NCBI RefSeq assembly: GCF_900103735.1
Contig: NZ_FMXE01000006.1
Span: forward strand, 1-64,000
Direction of reading: 5' to 3'
From: Algoriphagus alkaliphilus
Lineage (GTDB): Bacteria; Bacteroidota; Bacteroidia; Cytophagales; Cyclobacteriaceae
Length of the DNA stretch: 64,000 nt
The notes beneath the pieces are model-generated. The model ran no database searches and was not told where the DNA came from. It worked only from the letters and a program-made list of their open reading frames with translations. A program made the position numbers and the translations under genes. Shown here piece after piece: positions 19,301 through 26,807 of the stretch (its first letter is position 1; each line of letters begins with the position of its first letter).

Positions 19301-19850
19301 ATGGAACATTTTGATCGGTGATGCTCGCACGGATTTTAAGATTTTCCCCAATATCTCCTTCCAATTGAAGGTTCAAAGCAGAATTCACAAAAACATTCTG
19401 CGTATTACCAAACGAAACGCCACGTGTCAGGCTTCCGGTTTTGTACAAATTTGTACTTGGAAAAAGTTCCTCTCGTATGTCAAAGCCAGGAACAGTCTGA
19501 ACTCGGTTATCCTTAAAAATTGCCGTAGAGTCATAATTCTCGGCCAAGGTTCGTTTTGCAAAAGTCCGATCCAGTCTGATGGTCAATGTACGATAGCAAA
19601 CTCGAATGGAGTCAGGCTTCGAGCTTGGGTCAAAAGTGACTTGAAGGGTGCGATCTGAAAGATTATAGCGAAAAGGATACGAATTCCCGTTTTTATCATT
19701 GACAAGGATGCTTGCTTCAATCGCAGAAAGTGAGTCCAATACCGCAGGCTTTTCAAAATTATCGGCAGGGAACCAGCGACATTTTTCCTGAGCTTGAACA
19801 GTCCAACTCAACCCAAAAAACAAAACCAAGGAAGTTATCCAAACACGCAT
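16386..19850 (-). CDS. Large outer-membrane protein, SprA N-terminal-like repeats (1154 aa)
   Basis: A secreted protein with a signal peptide ending near VQAQ (residue 21), then about 350 residues with the blocks GSLTRGVSFGNTQNVFVNS, RASITDQNVPFQPEGNTQQ and FTPKILITQYSRVRVDFE, reminiscent of motifs in the gliding/type 9 secretion protein SprA. A long region of alternating amphipathic strands follows, with a C-terminal Phe (VSALF), so it is probably a large beta-barrel. Function unknown. A TTG at 19877 precedes the ATG at 19850; the ATG gives a standard signal peptide and is preferred. It starts 45 bases after the sensor kinase gene, so co-transcription is likely. Confidence 0.65.
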   Translation of the reverse strand: MRVWITSLVLFFGLSWTVQAQEKCRWFPADNFEKPAVLDSLSAIEASILVNDKNGNSYPFRYNLSDRTLQVTFDPSSKPDSIRVCYRTLTIRLDRTFAKRTLAENYDSTAIFKDNRVQTVPGFDIREELFPSTNLYKTGSLTRGVSFGNTQNVFVNSALNLQLEGDIGENLKIRASITDQNVPFQPEGNTQQIQDFDNVLIELYNDDFSLAAGDVVLQQRQSEFLRYYKNVQGLQFTSKYKLKKGWEASSQGFASVAKGKFASIQLPILEGVLGPYRVSGPNNERFVIIMANSERVFLDGRQLQRGFNADYVIDYNQAEITFTPKILITQYSRVRVDFEFAERNYSRSILGANHLQTNGKVDFYLNYYQEKDNRNRPLFTEFTLSEQALLAAVGDNIENAVIPRIDSVAFDPTRILYQKVTEVDVFGNSVIYYRYSTNPELANFALAFSLVGANQGDYRRISQLSNGTVFEYVPRVSGQPQGDYSILTQLPAPDSKRMTTAGSRVKLGEFEKVYTEVALSSTDKNLFSTTDDGNNQGLGWKIGLQSENRELSLLKGYRFRGLTEFEYNSTNFQFIDRFRYIEFDRDWGLSPEILKNPAAERFFLTQVGLEKDSKNTFNYKLYLRNRENVLSGSQHTANWNTEIGKRLLLRQEFFSLKSDQDTLTSDWTRYLGNVSFQSKILVPGYQFSLDRNAFKNTETDSVLSTAMNFKEHLLYLRSNDTLSYSFLVDAAWREDKAPVGGRLVDDTRGFTSNFTFRKQWTQHNLSSTFTYRELKFLQRDLPTELTVMGKVDYSGSLGKNLIRNEVSYAIGNGRELQREFVYLPAPNGDGSHTWRDDNGDGIQQLNEFYIAINPEEKQYIKIFVPTDTYVQAYTSLLNYRIQARFPETWKEAGGVRAVLHRFSNTSSLSVEKKVTSDDFGDRINPFIGSIDRDQILSLRQIIRTSFFFNRASAKYGFDLSLFDSQLKQLLSGGFEDQIQHDWKLNTRYNFNSVLTLRVLGSTGNRTSASDFLENRNFTILQSTLGPELAWQPSPFFRTTGSYSFTKKENAQNKEYEEKASTHQVGLDMRYAKAIKTTLSGNLRLIQINYNGEVNSPVGYEMLQALTTGTNLTWSLNWLQKIGEGLQLNLVYEGRNSQGLARTVHVGRIQVSALF

Positions 19851-19895
19851 CAGTACATTCGGCCCTTTTTCTTTCAATGTACTAAAAAGCCAAAA

Positions 19896-22800
19896 CTATT
19901 CGACCAAAGGAAATGTAAGGTAGAAGGTTGTCCCTTTTCCCTCCTCGGTTTCAAACCAAATCTTTCCACCTGCTGTCTCCACCCCACTTTTTGCAATGGC
20001 CAGTCCAAGTCCCGAACCCGTAGATTTAGTGCTGAAATTGGGGATGAAAATTTTATCCTTCAGTTCCTGAGGAATCCCTTTACCATTGTCAGCGATCTCC
20101 AGGAAAACCGACTGTTCGGTCATCCAAAGCCAGATTTTGATGTGAGGAAATTTCCCCTGCTCCATCGCTTGAATCCCATTGATGATAAGATTGGCAATCA
20201 CCCGGCCAAAAAGTTTATCATCTCCCATGATGATGATTTCCTCAGTGTAAGAATCATCCAAAAAATCAATCTTCACCCGCTTGTCATTTTTAAACAATTC
20301 CAAGACCTGCATCAAAACAGTCTTGAAGTTCATCAGCTCATTTTTTGGCAATGGCATTTTTGCAAAAGTCGAAAAAGAAGAAGCTATCCCACTGAGCGCA
20401 TCCACTTGGTGAATCAAGGTCTCCAGTGATTTTCGAAGTTTTTGCTGATCATCGAGCTTTCCTTCCTGATCCAACCGAAGCAAATGCTGCAAAGTCAATT
20501 TCATCGGTGTGAGCGGGTTTTTGATTTCATGCGCTACCTGTTTGGCCATTTCCCGCCAAGCGGACTCCTTTTCAGTGGAAGCGAGTACTTTTTTACTGGC
20601 TTCCAATTTGAAAAGCATGTTATTGTATTCGTTGACCAACAGTCCGATTTCATCCTTAGAGCCCCAATACATCGGTTCGTTATTTTCAAGATTGGTCGCT
20701 TTGAGTTTTTGGGTGAGCAACTTAAACGGAAGAGTCAGATTTTTTGAAACAAAGGATGAAACAATCAAAAAGAGAATGAAAATAACTACGAAAGCATTGA
20801 AGATATTACTCAATACAACAGAAATCAAAGAATTGAGCTCGGTCTCGGACTCGAAGAAGGGTACTGCCAAAATGCCGATATTGGACTGATCGATCTGGGA
20901 GGGTACCGCCAGATAGACGGTCTGATACTTTAGCTTACCGATTTTTTCATCTGCCAGGAGTTGGATTTGATTTTTTTCCATAATCCCTGACATCGCCAAA
21001 GGATTGATCCAGGGACTCAGAATTTTTTTATCAAAAATATTCGATCTGTTGGACGACTCAAGGTAACCATTCGGTGCATAGAGATGAATATCACTTGCAA
21101 TGGTATTTGCCAGCGTATTTATTTCCTCATTGAGTAGATCCCGGTCGATACTTGCGGGGTTTTGGTTGTTGAAGAATTCCCCGAGATTACTTCGGATCAA
21201 TCTCGCCTTTTCGATGTATTGCCTGTTGAGGTCGTCTTTATAGCTTCCTCCCAAGAGGCCTATCGTAATAATGGAAATAATAATGATGGGAAAAAAGAAG
21301 GCAAAATTGAGGTATAACTGAAGCTTGGTGGAATAATTGAACTCAAAGTTCCGATATCCTTTGAAAAGGGTATTGAGTAAAATAGCCAGAAACGTCAAAA
21401 ACACAAACGCCACAAAAAAGAGGGAAATATTTCCAAAAAACTGGGAAATAGAAATCGTGGGGGAAGAGAGAATAATGACCTCTTCTCCATTTTTCAGTCC
21501 AAAATGATGAAAACCCTGAACTAATATCCCACTTTGAAAGATCTGATTACGATCCAGGATTGTCAGGAAATCAGGTTGATTATAATTGAAAGTACCGGAA
21601 CTGCGAAGCAATTCTTTGTCTCTCAAAACTGCATAATCATAATTTAAGGGATCTAGCTTTTCGGCATATTTTCGATCCAACAAGAGTTTGGGATAGACAC
21701 TTCCCGGCTGAATCCGCAACTGATTTAACTCCAGATAAAGAGTTCCCTGCAAATTATCTTCGCGTAGCACCGGAACGAATGCCACGAATTTATTACTGGC
21801 AATAGTTTCTTTTCCGCGGATAAAATAAAGATCACGGACACCTGTAGCAAAGTCACTTTTGACATATTGCTGACGCAATGTCTTCAGATCCTGTCCTTCC
21901 GGAGGCCCTTGAGTTTGCTGACCTGAAGCCGAGAAAATGCGGATGACAACCTCAAATTGATCGAAGTAATTATCCAGATAAATCTTTCGGATTTTAGTTT
22001 CTATAGGATCTTTGGAGAGTAATGGGTCAGCCATCCTGTTAAGGATGAAAAGGTCATTTTTTACCCTGGAAAAAATATCTCCAAGGAAAAATTCCGTCAT
22101 CACATCGTTTTCAATCAGGTTTTGATTTGCAAATCTTGTTTTGGAAAGTATAAGTCGCTCCCTTTCTGATTGAAAAGTACTGACCCCGATTATCCCTGCG
22201 GTGACTAAGCAGGCGTAGAAGAATGTCAAGAATGTATCAAGTCCCAACCTGAATACATTTTGATAAAGCTCAAAACGAATGATGCTAAAAAGGAAAAACA
22301 AATGAATCAATCCCGCGACACCTAACCAAAAACTATAATACCCCGCAACAAGAAGAAGCGGAAAACCAATTCCACTCAAGTATCGGTAATAAATCTGCTT
22401 CTCTTTTTTGACACTAAGCAATAAGCTGAATAAATTTAGCGACAGTAACACATACACTGATCCCCACAAAAACAAAATCAAAATGCTCAAGCCTTTGAAT
22501 AGATCAAATGTTGGAATAGACCGGATATCCAACACCCATTGAGAATTGAAGATCAAATCCCTGGGAAGAAACCACACTAGGCTAAAAAAAAACGTACTCA
22601 TGAGCAAAGAAAAAATCAAGGCCAGTCGAAATTTCTTGTCATTTTTTAAGATTACCACCTGTTGAAAGGCCTTCTTAGAGGCAAATTGAAAAATGATCAA
22701 ACCCAATATAAATCCGAGACAAAGGGTATTGAAAAACAAATCCCCTAAACTTGGATTCAACCAGGAAGAAGCATAATTCGCTGGATCAAACAGGGAGGTT

Positions 22801-23600
22801 TCAAAGAATTCACCCGGAAAATCAAGCAAAAGCATGGAAATTCTAATGGTAAACAAGATCAAAAAACCATAGCCTATCGTCTGCCAAGGGTAGCCGTTTT
22901 TCCATTTTTTTCTTAAAAAATCAAAGCTTAAAATAAAGTAAAGCAAAAATATGGAGCAGATAAAAATCAGCAGGGGTGTATTGGAAACTCTACCCACCGG
23001 TTCATAACCTACTTGAAAACTTATTCCAAAAATTGGCTTTCCTGAATTAGAACTGACCTGAAAAGTTCCGTCTGCAGGATTTTCAAAAAGTTGAAATCGA
23101 TCATTTCCGAAAAAATCAGGATTCGGACCGGTTTTAAGGTAATCATTTTCGATCGATCCAGGCCAAATCAGTCGTAAGGCATGAACGAGGTAGTAGTCAG
23201 TGGTAGCTCGCTTGATTTTTCTGATTTTGACAAAGAAAGTTCCAAATGGATCTTCGAGTAGCTGGAATTCTTGATTGAAGTCTAAGGATGAGAAATCAAG
23301 GGTGGTAGTGAAATCAGACCAAAAAAGGAGTTTTCCCGAAGTGTTTAAAATGAAAAAAGGATGGATATGATTCGGGTTACTGACATGTTCAAAAGTAATG
23401 GAGTCCTCAGGTCTTACATCCATCAGAACACGGATAAAATCCTCGTCAAACTGGGAGTTCACCTTATGAATTTTAGTTTGGATGGACTCAAAATATTTCT
23501 CCTCTTCGCTTTTCTGCAAAACGAAAAAGTTTAAAATCAGAACGAAGAGTAGAGAAATTACGCTGATCAAGATGACCAGCCTTCGGGTTTTGAGGCTCAT
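19896..23600 (-). CDS. Large multi-span sensor histidine kinase, NtrY-like (1234 aa)
   Basis: A membrane sensor kinase. It has an N-terminal span (residues 8-28), an extracytoplasmic region, a block of about seven spans, a second sensor region, further spans near FFVAFVFLTFLAILLN and LNFAFFFPIIIISII, a final span, and a HAMP-like linker. The H-box is AKQVAHEIKNPLTPMKLTLQHLL (phospho-His about residue 1024), followed by the N-box (LIINGIQAM), G1 (DNGKGIP) and G2 (GSGLGLAIAKS). The catalytic core resembles NtrY. It is about twice the length of usual sensor kinases, and no response regulator is nearby. The downstream outer-membrane protein gene is a candidate target or partner. Confidence 0.85.
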   Translation of the reverse strand: MSLKTRRLVILISVISLLFVLILNFFVLQKSEEEKYFESIQTKIHKVNSQFDEDFIRVLMDVRPEDSITFEHVSNPNHIHPFFILNTSGKLLFWSDFTTTLDFSSLDFNQEFQLLEDPFGTFFVKIRKIKRATTDYYLVHALRLIWPGSIENDYLKTGPNPDFFGNDRFQLFENPADGTFQVSSNSGKPIFGISFQVGYEPVGRVSNTPLLIFICSIFLLYFILSFDFLRKKWKNGYPWQTIGYGFLILFTIRISMLLLDFPGEFFETSLFDPANYASSWLNPSLGDLFFNTLCLGFILGLIIFQFASKKAFQQVVILKNDKKFRLALIFSLLMSTFFFSLVWFLPRDLIFNSQWVLDIRSIPTFDLFKGLSILILFLWGSVYVLLSLNLFSLLLSVKKEKQIYYRYLSGIGFPLLLVAGYYSFWLGVAGLIHLFFLFSIIRFELYQNVFRLGLDTFLTFFYACLVTAGIIGVSTFQSERERLILSKTRFANQNLIENDVMTEFFLGDIFSRVKNDLFILNRMADPLLSKDPIETKIRKIYLDNYFDQFEVVIRIFSASGQQTQGPPEGQDLKTLRQQYVKSDFATGVRDLYFIRGKETIASNKFVAFVPVLREDNLQGTLYLELNQLRIQPGSVYPKLLLDRKYAEKLDPLNYDYAVLRDKELLRSSGTFNYNQPDFLTILDRNQIFQSGILVQGFHHFGLKNGEEVIILSSPTISISQFFGNISLFFVAFVFLTFLAILLNTLFKGYRNFEFNYSTKLQLYLNFAFFFPIIIISIITIGLLGGSYKDDLNRQYIEKARLIRSNLGEFFNNQNPASIDRDLLNEEINTLANTIASDIHLYAPNGYLESSNRSNIFDKKILSPWINPLAMSGIMEKNQIQLLADEKIGKLKYQTVYLAVPSQIDQSNIGILAVPFFESETELNSLISVVLSNIFNAFVVIFILFLIVSSFVSKNLTLPFKLLTQKLKATNLENNEPMYWGSKDEIGLLVNEYNNMLFKLEASKKVLASTEKESAWREMAKQVAHEIKNPLTPMKLTLQHLLRLDQEGKLDDQQKLRKSLETLIHQVDALSGIASSFSTFAKMPLPKNELMNFKTVLMQVLELFKNDKRVKIDFLDDSYTEEIIIMGDDKLFGRVIANLIINGIQAMEQGKFPHIKIWLWMTEQSVFLEIADNGKGIPQELKDKIFIPNFSTKSTGSGLGLAIAKSGVETAGGKIWFETEEGKGTTFYLTFPLVE

Positions 23601-23613
23601 TTATGTTAAAAAT

Positions 23614-23643
23614 AAAAAAGCAAAGTCTGGTATCAAACTTTGC
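23614..23643 (-). terminator. Terminator at the end of the respiratory gene block
   Basis: On the minus strand the stem GCAAAGT (23643-23637) / ACTTTGC (23626-23620) is followed by six T, then ATTTTT. It lies 12 bases after the stop codon of the small Cys protein and separates the respiratory genes from the sensor kinase. Confidence 0.7.
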
Positions 23644-23654
23644 CTTTGGATCTC

Positions 23655-23900
23655 TTATCTAAGTGAGAGTTTTGCTTTTTTCTTTTTGGCTGATTTATAC
23701 CATAAATAGCCGATCACCGCCGCCAAAAGGTAAGGCATGACAAAGAGGTATAAAATACCATTGTTCAGTCCGGCACCAATACTGGTATCACCGTTGGAGA
23801 CGTTGTTTTCCACAGAAGCTCTACACATCGCACACTGTGCAAAGCTCACCAGTTGAATTCCAAAAAAGAAAACAGTCAGAATCAGAAATTTAATTTTCAT
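23655..23900 (-). CDS. Small membrane protein with CxxC motif next to sco (81 aa)
   Basis: A signal peptide or first span (residues 1-20, ending SFAQ) is followed directly by CAMCRASVENN, a short polar stretch with a Gly-rich turn, a second span (LYLFVMPYLLAAVIGYLWY), and a Lys-rich cytoplasmic tail. The CxxC faces the periplasm if the topology is as expected. I do not know a named family. Its constant neighbours here are sco, a DUF420 protein and the oxidase genes, so a role in metal or heme delivery to the oxidase is a reasonable guess, not a fact. Confidence 0.6.
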   Translation of the reverse strand: MKIKFLILTVFFFGIQLVSFAQCAMCRASVENNVSNGDTSIGAGLNNGILYLFVMPYLLAAVIGYLWYKSAKKKKAKLSLR

Positions 23901-23936
23901 GGTATTCAGGGTTAAGATTTATGGATCCTTTCATGA

Positions 23937-24491
23937 TCAATTCACATAATAAGGACTGATCATTAAGTAAACAATCACACCTGTGACTGACACATACAAC
24001 CAGATCGGATAAGCAAATTTAACCACTTTTCGGTGTTTATCACGCTGATCGGTATATCCATAATAGTAGGCAAATAAAATCGGGAACAGTGCTACTGCTG
24101 CCAAAATGATGTGGGTAATCAACAGGAAGTAGTAAACCGTACGAATGAATCCCTCTCCGCCGAAACTAGTGCTTTCCGCTGCACCGTGATAGATTATATA
24201 AGAGACGAGGAATATAGCCCCCAAAATGAACGCAACGGTCATCGTTGCCCCATGATAGGTGTATTTTTTCTGTTTGATAAAAATCAACCCTACTAACAGT
24301 GCCACTGAAGCCGCCGAATTGATTACTGCATTGAGATGAGGCAGAAAATAGACCCAGTCACCCAAAGCCGTAATCTTAGTAGGCATAAACAGTAAGACTG
24401 CTACTGCCAAGGGAATCGCAATGGATATCCCAATAATCCAATTTTTAACTTTTGCTTCTTCCTGAAGCGTTAAACTTTTATTTGCTTGCAT
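23937..24491 (-). CDS. DUF420 membrane protein (184 aa)
   Basis: A five-span membrane protein of the DUF420 family. It has His residues in or near spans, in FLPHLNAVINS, YTYHGATM, IYHGAAES and LLITHIILAA, arranged as in heme- or metal-binding membrane proteins. Firmicute relatives (YozB/CtaM, recalled) are linked to aa3-type oxidase maturation, and its location between sco and the small Cys protein agrees. Its start codon lies inside the end of sco (14-base overlap), so the two are translationally coupled. Confidence 0.8.
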   Translation of the reverse strand: MQANKSLTLQEEAKVKNWIIGISIAIPLAVAVLLFMPTKITALGDWVYFLPHLNAVINSAASVALLVGLIFIKQKKYTYHGATMTVAFILGAIFLVSYIIYHGAAESTSFGGEGFIRTVYYFLLITHIILAAVALFPILFAYYYGYTDQRDKHRKVVKFAYPIWLYVSVTGVIVYLMISPYYVN

Positions 24492-25146
24492 GTAATAAGA
24501 CTTTTGTTTCTAACATCAATAAGTCAACATCTTCCCTATTTGTTCCGCTGTAATAGCCTCTAATTCTTCCTAATTCATCAACTAAGATAAATTTGTCGCT
24601 ATGAACAAAATCATCGGGCACTCCATTTCCGTCAAGTGTGGGAATTATAAAACCACATCGAGCTAGCTGATAAGTTTCATCTTTCGGGCCTGAAAGAAAA
24701 TGCCATTTTCCGCTGACCGCTCCGTGTTCAGTGGCGTAAGTCTTTAAAATAGTCGGAGTATCAAATTCCGGGTCGATACTGATGGACATAATTTGAACAT
24801 TGGGTTCATCTCTAAACATATCATTGACACGTTCCATTTCTTTGGACATGACCGGACAGATGCTCGGGCATGATGTGAAAAAGAAATCGACAATCGTGAT
24901 TTTCCCTTCCATTTCTGCCTTGCCTACAGCAAGTCCATCCTGATTGGTAAAAGTAAAATCAGGTATAAAATGCTGGGTAGTATCGGCGACAGGGCATTCG
25001 AGAAAAGGATTGTCCACACCCTTTTCAAAAAAAATAGGGAGATCATACGAATTGGTACCAAAGCTTCTTAAAAACAAAAACACCAAGACAGGGATCAGTA
25101 ATATGCAGACCAACACCATTCCCTGTAATATTCGCAATCCTTTCAT
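24478..25146 (-). CDS. sco: SCO1/SenC copper chaperone (222 aa)
   Basis: A membrane-anchored thioredoxin-fold protein that delivers copper to the CuA site of cytochrome oxidase. An N-terminal anchor (residues 5-26) is followed by the thioredoxin-like domain with the copper-binding CxxxC in FFFTSCPSICPVMSKEM and the conserved distal His in DFVHSDKFILVD. The start codon lies in the right arm of a palindrome (25144-25178) and overlaps the stop codon of a 30-codon upstream frame. It follows the oxidase genes but is separated from them by a terminator and a repeat array, so it may have separate expression. Confidence 0.9.
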   Translation of the reverse strand: MKGLRILQGMVLVCILLIPVLVFLFLRSFGTNSYDLPIFFEKGVDNPFLECPVADTTQHFIPDFTFTNQDGLAVGKAEMEGKITIVDFFFTSCPSICPVMSKEMERVNDMFRDEPNVQIMSISIDPEFDTPTILKTYATEHGAVSGKWHFLSGPKDETYQLARCGFIIPTLDGNGVPDDFVHSDKFILVDELGRIRGYYSGTNREDVDLLMLETKVLLHASK

Positions 25147-25235
25147 GTGTTTATAATTTGGTTTTTAATTGCCACATGGAATACCCCCAGATAATCATGC
25201 TCCTGTGTGTCGCTCTTTCGACATGGGTATTTCAT
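25143..25235 (-). CDS. Possible 30-residue leader peptide overlapping sco start
   Basis: A frame from ATG 25235 reads MKYPCRKSDTQEH... for 30 residues and ends in TGA, which overlaps the sco ATG as ATGA. It is made entirely of palindromic repeat unit sequence. Its last residues (FHVAIKN) recur in the same reading frame at the second repeat locus (61337-61369). It could couple translation to sco; it could equally be a chance by-product of the repeat. Confidence 0.25.
   Translation of the reverse strand: MKYPCRKSDTQEHDYLGVFHVAIKNQIINT
25144..25178 (-). promoter_or_regulatory. Palindrome carrying the sco start codon
   Basis: On the minus strand CATGTG (25178-25173), an A-rich 23-base loop and CACATG (25149-25144); the final ATG is the sco start codon. 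The left flank ATTCCATGTG and the loop are shared with the palindrome at 61337-61369. If folded in mRNA the start codon would be paired. Confidence 0.5.
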
Positions 25236-25464
25236 CTGTTTATATTTTGTTGTTTAATGGTCTGATGGAATGCCCTGGATAATCATTCCCCTGTGTGAGA
25301 AGCCTTTCTCATGGGCATTTCATGTGTTTATATTTTGTTTTTTTATTGCCACACCTGACTGCAGGCAGGCAGGTGGAATCTTCGCATGGATTCCCCGATA
25401 GCTATCGGGGCATCCCTCTGTGTGTCGCGTTGGGTCATGCTCGATTTAATGGTATTTTACTAAC

Positions 25465-25499
25465 AAAAAAGCAGGTTAAAGTGATTCACTTCAACCTGC
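25465..25499 (-). terminator. Terminator downstream of cox4
   Basis: On the minus strand the hairpin GCAGGTT...AACCTGC (25499-25471) has a further inner pair AGTGA/TCACT and is followed by six T (25470-25465). It lies about 150 bases past the cox4 stop codon and probably ends most transcripts of the act-cox operon before sco. Confidence 0.7.
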
Positions 25500-25651
25500 C
25501 AATTATTCTATTTATAATTTGATTTTTTTTGGTCAGATAGCCTGTCCCGATCTTTCATCGGGATAATGCCCTGCCCCGATAGCTCGGGGCATCCCCCTGT
25601 GTGATCCCGTAATTACGGGATCATGGGCACTTTTAGTTTTTTTTTAGAACC

Positions 25652-25981
25652 TTACCAACGCATCAGGAAGATGTCAGAGCCTTCCTTTACCAATGCAATC
25701 ACTAGCCACACCAAGAATATAAGCGGGACAATAATTGAATAGAACAAAGGCTTAACCTCATCTCCAAGGTGCATAAATTCCATCATGATGTATTTGGCTT
25801 TCCACACAGTCAGTGCGATAAACAGGAAATAAAGGATGAGTCCTCTATCCATAGTGAAAGCCATAATAAACTCCGCCACTGTGATCGCAAGAAGAATAAA
25901 AGCTGTTTTCCAGACTTTCTTAATCTTTTGCTCGTCGCGGGCTTCAACTATAAGTGTCGATTTGTTTTCTTGAATTTCCAT
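25652..25981 (-). CDS. Cytochrome c oxidase subunit IV, caa3 type (109 aa)
   Basis: A small subunit of the heme-copper oxidase. It has a charged N-terminus, then three hydrophobic segments: ILLAITVAEFIMAF, ILYFLFIALTVWKAKYIMMEFMHLGDE and YSIIVPLIFLVWLVIALVKEG. The block TVWKAKYIMMEFMHLGDE is characteristic of the prokaryotic subunit IV family (CtaF/CoxD-like). It is the last oxidase gene of the operon, 21 bases after cox3, and is followed by the repeat array and terminator. Confidence 0.85.
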   Translation of the reverse strand: MEIQENKSTLIVEARDEQKIKKVWKTAFILLAITVAEFIMAFTMDRGLILYFLFIALTVWKAKYIMMEFMHLGDEVKPLFYSIIVPLIFLVWLVIALVKEGSDIFLMRW

Positions 25982-26002
25982 ATTTCGAGGAATTTTAAAT
26001 GC

Positions 26003-26779
26003 TTAAATCAGATAGAACAACGTAAACACGAATACCCATACAAGATCTACAAAGTGCCAATAAAGACCGATTTTTTCTACCATCTCATAGTGTCCACGCT
26101 TATCATACACACCCACTGCTGCTTGGTAAAAACAAAGGAAAAGCAGAAATACTCCTATGGTTACGTGAAATCCGTGAAATCCTGTTATAAAGAAAAATAA
26201 TTGAGCGAAAGAAGCCGGGCCATATTCATTGACGACTAGATTAGCTCCATATACCGTTTCGGTTACATTTTGATTCAATGAATTAATATAGGTCAAAACC
26301 GTTCCACTTTCAGTTCCATGAATGAAGTGATTCCACTCCCAAGCCTGACAGCTAAGGAAGGTAATACCTCCAAGTAAGGTCCAGAGCATCCATTTAACCA
26401 CATCATTTCGATCATTTCGATGACCTGCTTCTACAGCCAATACCATTGTGACTGAACTGGCAATCAAAATGAAAGTCATAATTCCTACAAAGATCAGTGG
26501 AGCATGAACACCATGAAGAAACGGAAGTGCCTCAAAGACAAGCTCTGGCACAGGCCAATATTCATTTGATCCAACAAACTCAGTTGCAGGCCCCTCATAG
26601 GCCGGATAGGTTATGCGAGTTGCAACATAGGTGATCAAAAATGCAGCAAAAGTGAAAATATCGGAAAGCAGGAAAAACCACATCATGAGTTTTCCATAGC
26701 TTGCTTTCAGGGGTTCATTTCCTCCTCCCCAAACGCCTCTTTTCGAGCTTACTCCAATAACAGTAGAATGCGCAGACAT
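26003..26779 (-). CDS. ctaE: Cytochrome c oxidase subunit III (258 aa)
   Basis: A membrane subunit of the aa3/caa3 oxidase. It shows the seven-span pattern and the subunit III hallmarks KLMMWFFLLSDIFTFAAFL, QAWEWNHFI, FFITGFHGFHVTIGVFLL and LYWHFVDLVWVFVFTLFYL. It has an extra loop between spans 2 and 3 and another before the GFHGFH helix. It is the second of two tandem subunit III-type genes; this one has the full-length architecture and is the likelier structural subunit. Confidence 0.9.
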   Translation of the reverse strand: MSAHSTVIGVSSKRGVWGGGNEPLKASYGKLMMWFFLLSDIFTFAAFLITYVATRITYPAYEGPATEFVGSNEYWPVPELVFEALPFLHGVHAPLIFVGIMTFILIASSVTMVLAVEAGHRNDRNDVVKWMLWTLLGGITFLSCQAWEWNHFIHGTESGTVLTYINSLNQNVTETVYGANLVVNEYGPASFAQLFFFITGFHGFHVTIGVFLLFLCFYQAAVGVYDKRGHYEMVEKIGLYWHFVDLVWVFVFTLFYLI

Positions 26780-26807
26780 AAATTATTGATTTGTACCAGG
26801 TTATTAT

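Larger units (their letters stand above)
25144..25636. repeat. Tandem array of palindromic repeat units upstream of sco
   Basis: The stretch 25147-25651 has no sure gene. It holds four diverged units starting near 25144, 25232, 25321 and 25506. Each begins with a TTTATAnTTTG-like stretch, runs through a variable hairpin, and ends near CCTGTGTG...CATGGGCA. In units 1-2, arms of the type GGGCATTCCAT and ATGAAATGCCC bracket the A/T-rich loop. Inserted palindromes include CCCCGATAGCTATCGGGG (25393-25410), CCCCGATAGCTCGGGG (25574-25589) and GATCCCGTAATTACGGGATC (25603-25622). An internal terminator sits at 25465-25499. Confidence 0.6.

Noticed and set aside
25144-25636. CRISPR array
   Set aside because: Units are palindromic, diverged, of unequal length, and have no uniform spacers; no cas genes are present.
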